Assembly (NCBI RefSeq): GCF_034718895.1
Contig: NZ_JAYERP010000001.1
Location: forward strand, 992,001 to 1,056,000
Direction: 5' to 3'
From: Paenibacillus phoenicis
GTDB taxonomy: Bacteria > Bacillota > Bacilli > Paenibacillales > Paenibacillaceae
DNA length: 64,000 nucleotides
How positions within the stretch are numbered: position 1 is the stretch's first letter; the number at the start of each line of letters is the position of its first letter. A program made the translations under genes and the position numbers. Positions 37,561-46,140 of the stretch are shown here, one piece after another. The notes under the pieces were generated by a model. It saw only the letters and a program-made list of their open reading frames with translations, did not search any database and had not been told where the DNA came from.

Positions 37561-38607
37561 ATGGGGCGGAACAAGTTTGCGGTCATCGCGATATGCATTG
37601 CGTTTATGATGATATTGGGGCAGTTTGCCGGCATTCGGGCCTTCGTTGCCAAAAGCTCGGGGGAAGATGGCGGCAGCTACGCTTTCCGCCTGATTCATGA
37701 CCTGACCGGTGACCTGGGGGCCCAGAACCAGCCTGACCCGGCTAGCGGCGGGACAGCGAAGGATACGGATCCGTTGCTGGCCAAGATCCGTGAAGAGGCG
37801 AAGAAGCAGCGGATCGAGCCGATCGATGCGGTGATCGACCGGGTCTGGAAAGCCATTCCCGGCTATAACGGTCGTGAGGTGGATATCGAACGCACTTACA
37901 AGAAGGCCAAACAGCTGCCGGAGGGCGCGAACATCGAATATGTCTATCGGGAGCTTCGGCCGAAAGTAAATCTCGAGGATTTAGGGCCGCAGCCGATTTA
38001 CCGGGGGAACCCAAACAAGCCGATGGCAGCGCTCATGATCAATGTCGCCTGGGGCAATGAATATCTGGTGCCTATGCTGGATACGTTGGATCAGCAGAAG
38101 GTCAAGGCGACCTTTTTCCTCGATGGCAGCTGGCTCAAGAAGAACGGGGACCTTGCCGCCGAAATCAAGCGGCGCGGGCATCAAATCGAAAACCACGCCT
38201 ACTCGCATCCGAATATGAGCCAACTGGAGCAAACCCGGGCCCGGCTGGAGATCTCCAAAACGAAGGAGCTGCTGAAGGAGAAGCTGGGCGTGGAAAATCG
38301 CTGGTTTGCGCCGCCTTCGGGTGATTATAATATGCAAACCGTCAAGCTGGCGGCGGAGCAGGGGCTGAAGACGGTATTGTGGACCGTGGATACAGTAGAT
38401 TGGAAAAATCCGCCCGCAGCCAGCATCGTTAGTAAGATCAGCAGCAAAGTGGGGCCAGGATCGCTGATCTTGATGCATCCGACGGCGTCCAGCCGCGATG
38501 CCCTGGAAGGGATGATTCAGGCCATTCGCAGCAAAGGGTTGGTGCTCGGAACCGTGGAACAAACGCTGTCGCCGGACCGCGTCGAAGTCCCTGCTCCGCA
38601 GAGTTGA
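37561..38607 (+). CDS. ylxY: YlxY-like polysaccharide deacetylase homologue
   Basis: A secreted or membrane-anchored protein of 348 residues with an N-terminal signal/anchor (FAVIAICIAFMMILGQFAG) and a C-terminal NodB-type domain at about residues 150-335. The usual catalytic and metal Asp pair of motif 1 (TFDDG) is replaced by INVAWGNEYL, whereas the motif 2 region GHQIENHAYSHPNMSQL (seen as NHAYSHPNMS) keeps the His residues. The B. subtilis homologue in this position also has this variant, from memory. Activity is therefore uncertain. It follows pnp and precedes the M16 protease gene. Confidence 0.88.
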   Translation: MGRNKFAVIAICIAFMMILGQFAGIRAFVAKSSGEDGGSYAFRLIHDLTGDLGAQNQPDPASGGTAKDTDPLLAKIREEAKKQRIEPIDAVIDRVWKAIPGYNGREVDIERTYKKAKQLPEGANIEYVYRELRPKVNLEDLGPQPIYRGNPNKPMAALMINVAWGNEYLVPMLDTLDQQKVKATFFLDGSWLKKNGDLAAEIKRRGHQIENHAYSHPNMSQLEQTRARLEISKTKELLKEKLGVENRWFAPPSGDYNMQTVKLAAEQGLKTVLWTVDTVDWKNPPAASIVSKISSKVGPGSLILMHPTASSRDALEGMIQAIRSKGLVLGTVEQTLSPDRVEVPAPQS

Positions 38608-38692
38608 GCTTTCCGCCTTTTTTTGGTAGGATAGGGATGCATTTATTAACGACGCTAACCAATGCATCGCATAACATTTAGGGGGGCCTTTC

Positions 38693-39946
38693 GTGAAGAG
38701 AACGCAATTGAAAAACGGCCTTCGGGTAGTCATGGAGAAGATACCGACTTGCCGTTCGGTCTCGTTCGGCATATGGGTCAAAACCGGCTCCCGCAATGAA
38801 CGCCCTGAGCGGGGCGGAATTTCGCATTTTATCGAACACATGCTGTTTAAAGGTACGGAACGCTACAGCGCCAAGGACATCGCAGAGCAGTTTGATGCGA
38901 TTGGCGGCAATGTTAACGCGTTTACGTCCAAGGAATATACCTGTTATTACGCGAAAGTGCTGGATGAGCATTTACCGATTGCGGTTGACGTGTTGTCCGA
39001 CATGTTTTTCCGTTCCTTGTTCGATAAGGAAGAGCTGCGGAAAGAGAAAAACGTGATCGTAGAGGAAATCTCTATGTACGAAGATACGCCGGACGATATG
39101 GTCCACGATCTTGTGACGCAGGCAGCCTACGGGGACCATCCGCTGGCTCTGCCGATCTTAGGGACGGAGGAGAAGCTGCGCGCCATGGAATCCGAGCACC
39201 TGCGGGAATACATGCGCGAGCACTATACAATCGAAAATACGGTCATCAGCGTGGCAGGCAATATCGATGAACAGGTGATTGATCTGCTGGAGCAATATTT
39301 TGGTGATTTTTCGAATCGGGGAAGCTCCAGCCCTTTGGCTGCGCCAGAGTTCTTGGGGGGATTGAAATTCCATCGCAAGAAGACCGAGCAGAACCATATT
39401 TGCTTGTCCTTCCCAGGTTTGCCGATCGGGGATGAGAAACAATATGCGATGGTGCTGCTGAACAATGCGCTGGGCGGCGGCATGAGCTCGCGGCTCTTCC
39501 AGGAGATCCGTGAGAAACGCGGGTTGGCCTACTCGGTGTACTCGTATCACAGCTCGCACGCGGACAGCGGACTGTTTACGGTGTACGCAGGAACCGCGCC
39601 GCGCCAAACGAAGGAAGTGCTGGATTTGACCAAGGAGATCCTGCACGATGTTTCGGTGAACGGGATTACTCCAAATGAGCTGAGCAAGGGGAAAGAACAG
39701 CTGAAGGGAAGCTTGATTTTGAGCTTGGAGAGCACCGGAAGCCGCATGAACCGACTTGGCAAAAATGAGCTGATGATCGGGAAACATTATTCCTTGGATG
39801 AGATGATCGCCCGCATCGAGGCGGTGACGATGGACGATGTCAATCAGGTGTTGAAGGGCATGTTTAGCCAACCGTTTTCGCTCGCCATGGTGGGATCGTC
39901 AGATCGCGTGATATCGGGAGTTAGGAGAGATGAGCTTGTCGTTTGA
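38693..39946 (+). CDS. mlpA: M16 family zinc protease (MlpA/YmxG)
   Basis: An M16 peptidase of the processing protease type. The inverted zinc motif HxxEH appears as [11 protein letters not shown] near residue 49, with the downstream Glu region [12 protein letters not shown]. The C-terminal half is the second, inactive fold of the family and includes [21 protein letters not shown] (seen as [15 protein letters not shown]). Start is GTG at 38693 with GGGGGG upstream. It overlaps dut at the 3' end. Confidence 0.92.
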   Translation: MKRTQLKNGLRVVMEKIPTCRSVSFGIWVKTGSRNERPERGGISHFIEHMLFKGTERYSAKDIAEQFDAIGGNVNAFTSKEYTCYYAKVLDEHLPIAVDVLSDMFFRSLFDKEELRKEKNVIVEEISMYEDTPDDMVHDLVTQAAYGDHPLALPILGTEEKLRAMESEHLREYMREHYTIENTVISVAGNIDEQVIDLLEQYFGDFSNRGSSSPLAAPEFLGGLKFHRKKTEQNHICLSFPGLPIGDEKQYAMVLLNNALGGGMSSRLFQEIREKRGLAYSVYSYHSSHADSGLFTVYAGTAPRQTKEVLDLTKEILHDVSVNGITPNELSKGKEQLKGSLILSLESTGSRMNRLGKNELMIGKHYSLDEMIARIEAVTMDDVNQVLKGMFSQPFSLAMVGSSDRVISGVRRDELVV

Positions 39947-40385
39947 AGTGCAAATCAACCGTTTGGCAGGAAATGAAGATATCGAGCTGCCGCGTAAAAT
40001 GTCGGAGCTAGCCTCCGGCTTTGATCTCTACGCCGCCGTTACGGAGGAGCTGACGCTCCAGCCGGGGCAACGTGCCCTCGTACCGACCGGGATCGTTATC
40101 GCGATGCCCGGCGGCCTAGAGGCGCAAATTCGCCCGCGCAGCGGGTTGGCGTTGAAGCACGGCATTACGTGCCTGAATACGCCGGGGACGATCGACGCGG
40201 ATTACCGCGGGGAAATCAAGGTGCTGCTGATTAACCTCGGGCAGGAACCGTTTGTGATCCGTCGGAATGAGCGGATTGCGCAGATGGTGTTCCAGATCGT
40301 TCCTGAGGTGAATCTCGTGCAGGTAGACAAGCTGTCGGAGACGGTTCGCGGCGCCGGCGGGTTTGGTCATACGGGCACGAAGTAA
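39930..40385 (+). CDS. dut: dUTP diphosphatase
   Basis: Dut hydrolyses dUTP to dUMP, keeping uracil out of DNA and supplying thymidylate synthesis. All five trimeric dUTPase motifs are seen in 151 residues: [28 protein letters not shown] (catalytic Asp), RNERIAQMV and the C-terminal [13 protein letters not shown] 39930 has GGGAG nine bases upstream; TTG at 39936 is an alternative with AGGAG eight bases upstream. The gene overlaps mlpA by 17 bases. In B. subtilis ymxG is also followed by small genes leading to spoVFA. Confidence 0.93.
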   Translation: MSLSFEVQINRLAGNEDIELPRKMSELASGFDLYAAVTEELTLQPGQRALVPTGIVIAMPGGLEAQIRPRSGLALKHGITCLNTPGTIDADYRGEIKVLLINLGQEPFVIRRNERIAQMVFQIVPEVNLVQVDKLSETVRGAGGFGHTGTK

Positions 40386-40632
40386 GGGACTGAGGCACGT
40401 TTAACCTGAGTAGCATGTTTATGTTCAGGTGTTGAAGAATAAGGGTAAAAAAGGTTCTTATTTTCGGTTAGGAGAGGGATATGGCCGGGAATAGCGGACT
40501 TTTTTACCCTTATTTTCATTTATCGCATTCAAAAGTGGCGGTTATGGTGGGTTCCGCTCCAAATAAGGCCTAAAATGTCCTCTATTTTTTGCGCTTAGAA
40601 GAATTTCGCTGAAATAAGGCCCGAAAAGTCCC
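40386..40632. repeat. Cluster of AATAAGG-type inverted repeats after dut
   Basis: Three hairpin units share AATAAGG-like ends. The largest has 16-base perfect arms AATAAGGGTAAAAAAG (40438-40453) and CTTTTTTACCCTTATT (40499-40514). Two smaller ones start AAATAAGGCC at 40561 and 40612; the latter ends in CCTTATTTT. They lie between the converging dut and S41 pseudogene and could act as a two-way terminator. No gene is seen here. Confidence 0.75.
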
Positions 40633-41588
40633 TTATTTTGCTGCAGTAATGATCTCCATTAACTTTTCCATTTGGGCATCTCTTCCGCCGATAATGTCTT
40701 GGCGTGTTGTTGGAACATAGATATCCGGTTCTAAGGGGGTTTCGTGGGTCAAGCGTTGATCCGGCCGAGAAAAATGTTTATAAGATACGGTAAATTGAAA
40801 TCCGGAGTGAGGCATCTTAAACACGAATATATCTCCATAACAAGATGGCTGATTGCCCGTTGGTTCTCCGATCAAAGTGGCCAGCCCATTATCTTTGAAG
40901 GTGACGGCAAAGACATTTGCGGCGCTGAACGTTTTGGGGGAGATCAATAGATACAAGTGACCGTTAAACGGGTTAACGGATGAGCTAGCATGGGCCTTCC
41001 CATGATTTTTAACCAATGTTCATTTTCAGTTGGCACTACCTTGGACAGCTCGTCTAATAACTGTGGAGGGGTTAGCCCGCCTAACTCAAGTAAAAGGTCG
41101 CCCCGTTGTAACAACGGCGTTGATCGAATCACCACCGGGCCTTCCGCAGTCCAGTATAACGGCAGCTCCAAATAGGAAAGGGAAGGGGAATAAGGGTTGA
41201 TGCTCGTGTGGGCGTCATGCAGTTGCCCGATCATTTCTACAGCGGAGATATAAAAACGGCTTATGGGCAGCGGACCTGCTTGAATCATCCGGTAAGTATC
41301 CCGTATTTTTTTTCGTTGCTCTCTCTGCCATCCGTCGATCAGTGACGGGTGAACCTGTTCCAGCGTGCTTATAAGGTAATAGAAATCCGCTTTCATCGTA
41401 TCGGGCGTCAAGAGAGCACTTTCTGCGGGATCCGCTTCGCCCAGCCTTTGTATAGGCGAGGTGAATGGTTCGACCTCTGACGCTTGCCGCTCCGGTGAGG
41501 AAATAACAACAGATCCTGCAAACGCCAATATCAAAAGAATCATCAAAAAAATTGCATAAATCACAGCCCGTTTTCCTGGCTTTCTCAA
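40633..41588 (-). pseudogene. S41 family peptidase, frameshifted and internally deleted
   Basis: Two - strand frames carry parts of one S41 (C-terminal processing-type) peptidase. The upstream part has a membrane anchor (AVIYAIFLMILLILAFAG), a long N-terminal region and a PDZ-like segment (LLLELGGLTPPQLLDEL), and runs to about 40947. The downstream part, in another frame, has LLISPKTFSAANVFA with the catalytic Ser region and IGEPTGNQPSCYGD. The join near 40950-41010 is out of frame, and the middle with the usual PGGN-type core is missing. TTG at 41588 behind GGTGGAG is the likely start. It is the only - strand gene. Confidence 0.8.
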
Positions 41589-41695
41589 CTCACTCCACCA
41601 CCTGTAATAATATGGAATACATCCTACAAAATTGCTGTGAAGGTTTGCTATGACGATATTCATATCCTCAGCTTCGCGAGGCATTCTAGCCTTTC

Positions 41696-41720
41696 ACCAC
41701 TTCGTAGGCCACGGCATAAG
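41696..41720 (+). promoter_or_regulatory. Possible sigma-K-type promoter for dpaAB
   Basis: AC near 41699 and CATAAGATG (41715-41723) fit the mother-cell sigma-K pattern AC-N16/17-CATAnnnTA with one mismatch. dpaAB (spoVF) is a mother-cell operon under sigma-K in B. subtilis. The sequence match alone is weak. Confidence 0.3.
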
Positions 41721-41761
41721 ATGGTCTATACTGTGTTGCTTGGAAGGAGTGCCGTCTAAGA

Positions 41762-42661
41762 ATGCTGACCGGAATCACAATTGTATTCCTCGGTGGGGAT
41801 GCCCGGCAGGTGGAGGTCATCAACAAATGTGTCGAACTGGATGCTACGGTACGGGTTGTTGGCTTCGACCGATTGGAGACACCCCTTAAAGGAGTCTCGC
41901 AGGAGACGTTAAGCCCCGGCTTGCTGGCCGGCGCGGACGTAATTATCCTTCCGGTAATCGGTTGCGATGATCACGGTGTCGTCCCGGCGCCGTTCTCTGC
42001 AGAACAACTGGTCATCAAACGGGAATGGTTTGCATCCGTCCGAAAAAGCACGCTGGTCTATACCGGAATTGCCAAGAGCTTCTTAAAGCAAATGGGCGAG
42101 GAGCACGGCTTCCGGATCATTGAGGTGCTCGAACGTGACGACGTCGCCATTTACAACTCGATTCCAACGGCGGAAGGCGCAGTGATGATGGCGATCCAGA
42201 ACACGGACATCACGATTCACGGTTCGAACTGTATTGTGCTTGGGATCGGGAGGACAGGGTTTACGCTGGCAGGAACGCTGCAAGGTTTGGGAGCGAATGT
42301 AAGGGTAGGGGTACGTCGGGAAGATGATGTGGCTAGGGCGATACAAATGGGCTGGAAGCCTTTTGTGACAAGGGATTTGGCCGCCAACGTAGGGGATGTT
42401 GACTTGATTTTTAACACAATTCCGACTATGATAGTCACAGCGCAAATCATCTCGAAACTGCCCCGTACGGCAGTGATTATCGACCTTGCTTCGGCGCCTG
42501 GAGGAACGGATTTCCGTTTCGCCGAGAAGCGCGGAGTGAAGGCGATTTTATCCCCTGGCCTCCCCGGAATCGTCGCTCCCAAATCGGCTGGAATTATTAT
42601 GGCAAACACGATTTGTCAGTCGATTATGGATGAGTATCAATTACGGGGGGATGAACAGTGA
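41762..42661 (+). CDS. dpaA: Dipicolinate synthase subunit A
   Basis: With DpaB this oxidises dihydrodipicolinate to dipicolinic acid, the spore core chelator, in the mother cell. The 299-residue protein has a Rossmann fold with IVLGIGRTGFTLAGTLQGLG (seen as LGIGRTGFTLAG) and the late block LSPGLPGIVAPKSAGII. AAGGAG lies about 12 bases before the ATG. The dpaB start overlaps its stop as GTGA. The gene is also called spoVFA. Confidence 0.94.
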   Translation: MLTGITIVFLGGDARQVEVINKCVELDATVRVVGFDRLETPLKGVSQETLSPGLLAGADVIILPVIGCDDHGVVPAPFSAEQLVIKREWFASVRKSTLVYTGIAKSFLKQMGEEHGFRIIEVLERDDVAIYNSIPTAEGAVMMAIQNTDITIHGSNCIVLGIGRTGFTLAGTLQGLGANVRVGVRREDDVARAIQMGWKPFVTRDLAANVGDVDLIFNTIPTMIVTAQIISKLPRTAVIIDLASAPGGTDFRFAEKRGVKAILSPGLPGIVAPKSAGIIMANTICQSIMDEYQLRGDEQ

Positions 42662-43251
42662 ATTGGCAGGGTAAAACGGTAGGTTACGCCATTACGGGCT
42701 CGCATTGTACGTTTGCTGAGGTAATGCCCCAGATCCAACGATTTGTCGACGGAGGGGCGAAGGTTGTGCCGATCATATCCCAGTCGGTACTGACGACCGA
42801 CACCCGTTTCGGTAAATCGGAGGATTGGCGCGAACAGTTGAAAGATATTACAGGGAATGATATTATTTCTTCAATTGTCGAAGCCGAACCTCTGGGTCCA
42901 AGCAAGCTGCTGGACGTCTTGGTGATCGCTCCCTGCACGGGAACGACGACGAGCAAACTGGCAAATGCGATAACGGACAGTCCCGTTCTGATGGCCGCAA
43001 AAGCCCAGCTGAGAAACGGGCGACCGCTTGTCATCGCGGTGTCGACGAATGACGGTTTAGGTTTTAATTTGGCAAATATCGCGAAATTAATTGTGGCCAA
43101 GAACGTGTATTTCGTTCCGTTTGGTCAAGACAATCCGACCGGCAAACCGAATTCGCTCGTAGCAAACATGGAACTGATCCCTGAAACTTGCTATGCCGCG
43201 CTTGAAGGAAAACAGCTGCAACCGTTAATCATCGAACGTTTTCATGGATAA
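42658..43251 (+). CDS. dpaB: Dipicolinate synthase subunit B
   Basis: A flavoprotein-fold partner of DpaA (SpoVFB). The 197-residue protein starts WQGKTVGYAITGSHCTFAEV (seen as GYAITGSHCTF) and has VIAPCTGTTTSKLANAITD (seen as APCTGTTTSKLA) and FVPFGQDNPTGKPNSLVA, all typical. Start is GTG with GGGGGATG upstream. In Bacillus and most Paenibacillus the next gene is asd, but only a decayed piece of asd follows here. Confidence 0.94.
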   Translation: MNWQGKTVGYAITGSHCTFAEVMPQIQRFVDGGAKVVPIISQSVLTTDTRFGKSEDWREQLKDITGNDIISSIVEAEPLGPSKLLDVLVIAPCTGTTTSKLANAITDSPVLMAAKAQLRNGRPLVIAVSTNDGLGFNLANIAKLIVAKNVYFVPFGQDNPTGKPNSLVANMELIPETCYAALEGKQLQPLIIERFHG

Positions 43252-43289
43252 TGCAGCGCAGCCGGCATACCATGTACGAAGCACCGTTC

Positions 43290-43450
43290 GGGTTGTTTCA
43301 CGCCGTGATCTTTACAGGACGGACTCAATATAGGTGGGAAGTATCGGAACAAATTGCTCAAAGGCGCAGCATGGAATGCCGTATACAATCGCGGAGATCA
43401 TTGCGGCGAAGGGGTATGTTTTCGAAGCTCTGGGTTCGTTAATCTTGCTA
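43290..43450 (+). pseudogene. asd: Decayed 3' remnant of asd (aspartate-semialdehyde dehydrogenase)
   Basis: Between dpaB and dapG there is no intact asd. The stretch encodes recognisable fragments of the Asd C-terminus in shifting frames: WEVSEQ near 43336, LLKGAAWNAV at about 43354-43383, then IAEIIAAKGYVFEALGSL up to about 43440. In intact enzymes these parts read W-VSDN-LLKGAAWNAVQIAE. Two frame changes and the loss of the upstream 900 or so bases mark it as a relic. The cell must have asd elsewhere, since dapG, dapA and dpaAB depend on it. Confidence 0.75.
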
Positions 43451-43507
43451 TTACTAACGGAATGAAGTCATCGCTTTACTCCGCACTTATTAACTGGAGG
43501 AATATCC

Positions 43508-44728
43508 ATGCGCATTTTGGTGCAAAAATTCGGTGGCACGTCTCTTTCGACGAAAGAAGCGAGAGAGCATGTCATCTCACACGTACGCCGGGAACTGGAT
43601 AACGGTTTCCGGCTCGTCGTGGTGGTTTCGGCTATGGGCCGAAAAGGGGATCCTTACGCGACGGATACCTTGCTTGATTTGGTCTCTGAAGGGGATTGCT
43701 ATTTACCGCCCCGCGAACAAGATTTACTGATGGCTTGCGGCGAAATTATTTCCGCAGCCAAGCTGTGCAGCCTGCTGGCTGAACAGCACATCTCTTCGGT
43801 CGTATTGACTGGAGCTCAAGCTGGATTCCGAACGGACAGCCAGTTTGGCAACGCGAGAATTCTGGATATCGTTCCGACTCGGGTGCTGGAAGAACTGCAG
43901 CAGAAGGATGTCGTGATCGTGACAGGATTTCAAGGTCAAAATCAAGACGGCGACTTCACGACGTTGGGCCGCGGAGGCAGCGATACGTCGGCTACAGCCT
44001 TGGGCGCCGCGCTGCACGCCGAAATGGTTGATATTTATACCGATGTGAATGGGATCTTAACTGCGGATCCCCGGATCGTCGAGGATGCGAAGCCGCTGGA
44101 ATACGTCAGCTACGCAGAAATCTGCAATATGGCGCATCAAGGGGCTAAGGTGATCCATCCCCGCGCCGTAGAAATTGCGATGCAAGCGGGGATTCCGGTA
44201 CGCGTTCGCTCGACTTTTTCGCAAGGGGAAGGAACATTGGTTGCCAACCCCGAAGGATTTAAGGACGTACAGCTGGGGATTGTGGACCGTTACGTGACTG
44301 GGATTGCATATGTGGCGAATGTGACTCAAATCCGGGTGGAATCCGCTGGCAACGGCCCGGATCATTTGCAGCTGCAAGTTTTTAAATCCATGGCAGAGAA
44401 CGACATTAGTGTTGATTTTATTAATGTGACCCCAACCGGTGTCGTTTATACGGTCTTTGATAAAGATTCGGCGAAGGCAGAAGCGGTGTTGAGATCGCTG
44501 GACCTCTCACCGCAAATATGCACCGGATGCGCCAAGGTGTCCGTCATCGGCGGAGGCATTAACGGCGTTCCCGGAATTATGGCCAAGATCGTTGAGGCTT
44601 TGACCGAGCAAGGCATTCAGATTCTGCAATCGGCTGATTCGAATACTACGATTTGGGTGCTGGTGCGGAAGGACGATATGGTGCAAGCGTTGCGGGCGTT
44701 GCATGCCAAGTTCGAACTGGGCCGCTAA
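43508..44728 (+). CDS. dapG: Aspartate kinase (DapG type)
   Basis: The first step of the aspartate pathway toward lysine, DAP, methionine and threonine. The 406-residue protein has KFGGTSLSTKEAREHV (seen as VQKFGGTSLS), the substrate loop TTLGRGGSDTSA, the TDVNGILTADPR block, and two C-terminal ACT domains (DISVDFINVTP, SVIGGGINGVPG). Its place before dapA matches the DAP-inhibited B. subtilis DapG, which serves spore and wall synthesis. TGGAGGA precedes the ATG. Confidence 0.93.
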   Translation: MRILVQKFGGTSLSTKEAREHVISHVRRELDNGFRLVVVVSAMGRKGDPYATDTLLDLVSEGDCYLPPREQDLLMACGEIISAAKLCSLLAEQHISSVVLTGAQAGFRTDSQFGNARILDIVPTRVLEELQQKDVVIVTGFQGQNQDGDFTTLGRGGSDTSATALGAALHAEMVDIYTDVNGILTADPRIVEDAKPLEYVSYAEICNMAHQGAKVIHPRAVEIAMQAGIPVRVRSTFSQGEGTLVANPEGFKDVQLGIVDRYVTGIAYVANVTQIRVESAGNGPDHLQLQVFKSMAENDISVDFINVTPTGVVYTVFDKDSAKAEAVLRSLDLSPQICTGCAKVSVIGGGINGVPGIMAKIVEALTEQGIQILQSADSNTTIWVLVRKDDMVQALRALHAKFELGR

Positions 44729-44820
44729 CGAGGCATGTGAGTTCATCGCTTAAGAAATGGAAGGCATACTGAGAAGACGGCAATAAATAAGCGAAGCGGG
44801 AGACGGGAGGAGGATATGGC

Positions 44821-45687
44821 GTGATTGATTTCGGAAGAATGATTACAGCCATGGTAACGCCTTTTAATGATCAAGGAAAAATCGACTGGGACCAAACCGC
44901 AAGCCTGATCGACTATTTGGTGGAGGAGCAGCAATCTGACAGTTTGGTCGTGAGCGGAACGACGGGGGAGTCCCCTACACTAACGGATGAAGAAAAACTT
45001 GAGCTGTTTGCCTTCGCGGTGAAACATGCAGCCGGACGCTGCAAAATTATCGCCGGCACGGGCAGCAATGATACCGCTCATTCCGTTCATTTGACGCGCG
45101 AAGCTGAAAAATGCGGAGTAGACGGAATTTTGCTGGTCGCTCCGTATTATAACAAGCCGAATCAGGAAGGCCTTTTCCGCCATTTTGAAGCGATTGCGGC
45201 CGTAACCAGTCTGCCGGTTATTGTGTACAATGTGCCAAGCCGTACAGTTGTCAGCTTGAGCGTGGAAACGACGCTGCGGCTGGCGCAAATCCCGAATATC
45301 GTGGGGACCAAGGAATGCGCGCCTCTGGATCAGATCGCTATGATCGTCGCCCAAGCGCCGGAGCATTTCAAGGTTTATTCGGGCGATGACGCCTCGGCAC
45401 TGCCGGCGATGGCGGTCGGAGCTTACGGTGTCATTAGCGTGGCCAGTCATGTCGCAGGCCGCTCCATCAAAGAGATGGTCGCACAATTCTTTAGCGGGAA
45501 CGTAGAGCGGGCAAGCCAGTTGCATCGCGAGCTTCTGCCGTTATTTAAGGTGTTGTTTGAATGTCCGAATCCGGTAGCCGTGAAGTATGCCTTAAATGAA
45601 ACCGGCCATCCTGTAGGAACGGTTCGGTTACCGCTGGTGCCGCCAAATGAACAGGAAGCGCAGCGGATTCGCAGCTTCCTCAAATAG
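44821..45687 (+). CDS. dapA: 4-hydroxy-tetrahydrodipicolinate synthase
   Basis: DapA condenses pyruvate with aspartate semialdehyde, giving the branch point for lysine/DAP and dipicolinate. The 288-residue protein has the Schiff-base Lys in VGTKECAPLD, the Tyr of YNVPSRT, and the substrate loop GTTGESPTLTDEEK. Start is GTG 44821 behind GGGAGGAGG. A strong terminator follows. Confidence 0.95.
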   Translation: MIDFGRMITAMVTPFNDQGKIDWDQTASLIDYLVEEQQSDSLVVSGTTGESPTLTDEEKLELFAFAVKHAAGRCKIIAGTGSNDTAHSVHLTREAEKCGVDGILLVAPYYNKPNQEGLFRHFEAIAAVTSLPVIVYNVPSRTVVSLSVETTLRLAQIPNIVGTKECAPLDQIAMIVAQAPEHFKVYSGDDASALPAMAVGAYGVISVASHVAGRSIKEMVAQFFSGNVERASQLHRELLPLFKVLFECPNPVAVKYALNETGHPVGTVRLPLVPPNEQEAQRIRSFLK

Positions 45688-45729
45688 CTGCTGGCCTACT
45701 TCTATAACCAGATATGTGCGTATTCCCAG

Positions 45730-45765
45730 AAACCGATGCCTGATCCGCAGGCATCGGTTTTTTTG
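45730..45765 (+). terminator. Rho-independent terminator after dapA
   Basis: Perfect 13-base stem AAACCGATGCCTG / CAGGCATCGGTTT with an ATCCG loop and a T-rich tail. Confidence 0.92.
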
Positions 45766-45807
45766 TCATGGCACAAGGTAAGGTTAGACGTAGGGAAAAG
45801 CGCTGAC

Positions 45808-45837
45808 TTGTTTTTTGCCAATTTAATCATGTATAAT
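45808..45837 (+). promoter_or_regulatory. Sigma-A promoter upstream of RNase J
   Basis: -35 TTGTTT (45808-45813), 18-base spacer, -10 TATAAT (45832-45837). It gives a transcript with a long leader before the RNase J gene. Confidence 0.7.
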
Positions 45838-45858
45838 GAGTTCAAGTGACTGGGTGCG

Positions 45859-46094
45859 GTGAATTTTGAATTGAATGGTTTGTTCAAGAAGTTGGCTTCT
45901 GCCAGTGTAAGCGAGTACGGAGAACGTTTTACCAGACCGCTTGGAATGGATGAAGCTGTGGAGTTTACCAGAACTTGATTGAGCAACCATTTGATAATGA
46001 CTTTGAGAAACGGCGAGATAATCAAGGCGATTGTTTATTCCTGCAATTTACAGGCTTTGGAATTTATATGCAGCGGTCGGAGCCATTTCCATAG
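45859..46094 (+). pseudogene. Possible small frameshifted gene
   Basis: A frame from GTG 45859 runs 39 codons to TGA 45976-45978 (NFELNGLFKKLASASVSEYG and on to EAVEFTRT). The next frame, entering at TTG 45975, continues 39 codons to TAG 46092 (LIEQPFDNDFEKRR and QGDCLFLQFTGFGIYMQR). Joined by one -1 shift they give about 77 residues of protein-like sequence. No good ribosome binding site is seen. It could be a broken small gene, a coupled pair, or chance. I do not recognise it. Confidence 0.35.
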
Positions 46095-46140
46095 GAGTTT
46101 TCGATACGACGTCCATAATAATTAGGAGGGTTAGATTCAC

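Larger units (their letters stand above)
45688..46140. other. Region between dapA and RNase J
   Basis: The left end has the dapA terminator, then a promoter at 45808-45837. The rest has two short overlapping frames with gene-like codon choice at 45859-46094, which are described separately. The RNase J ribosome binding site TAGGAGGG closes the gap. Confidence 0.7.

Noticed and set aside
40744..40950. + strand frame opposite the S41 pseudogene
   Set aside because: Short, no ribosome site, and complementary to recognisable S41 peptidase sequence.
43354..43602. 82-codon frame overlapping the start of dapG
   Set aside because: Its first part is the asd remnant (LKGAAWNAV) and the rest runs out of frame into dapG.
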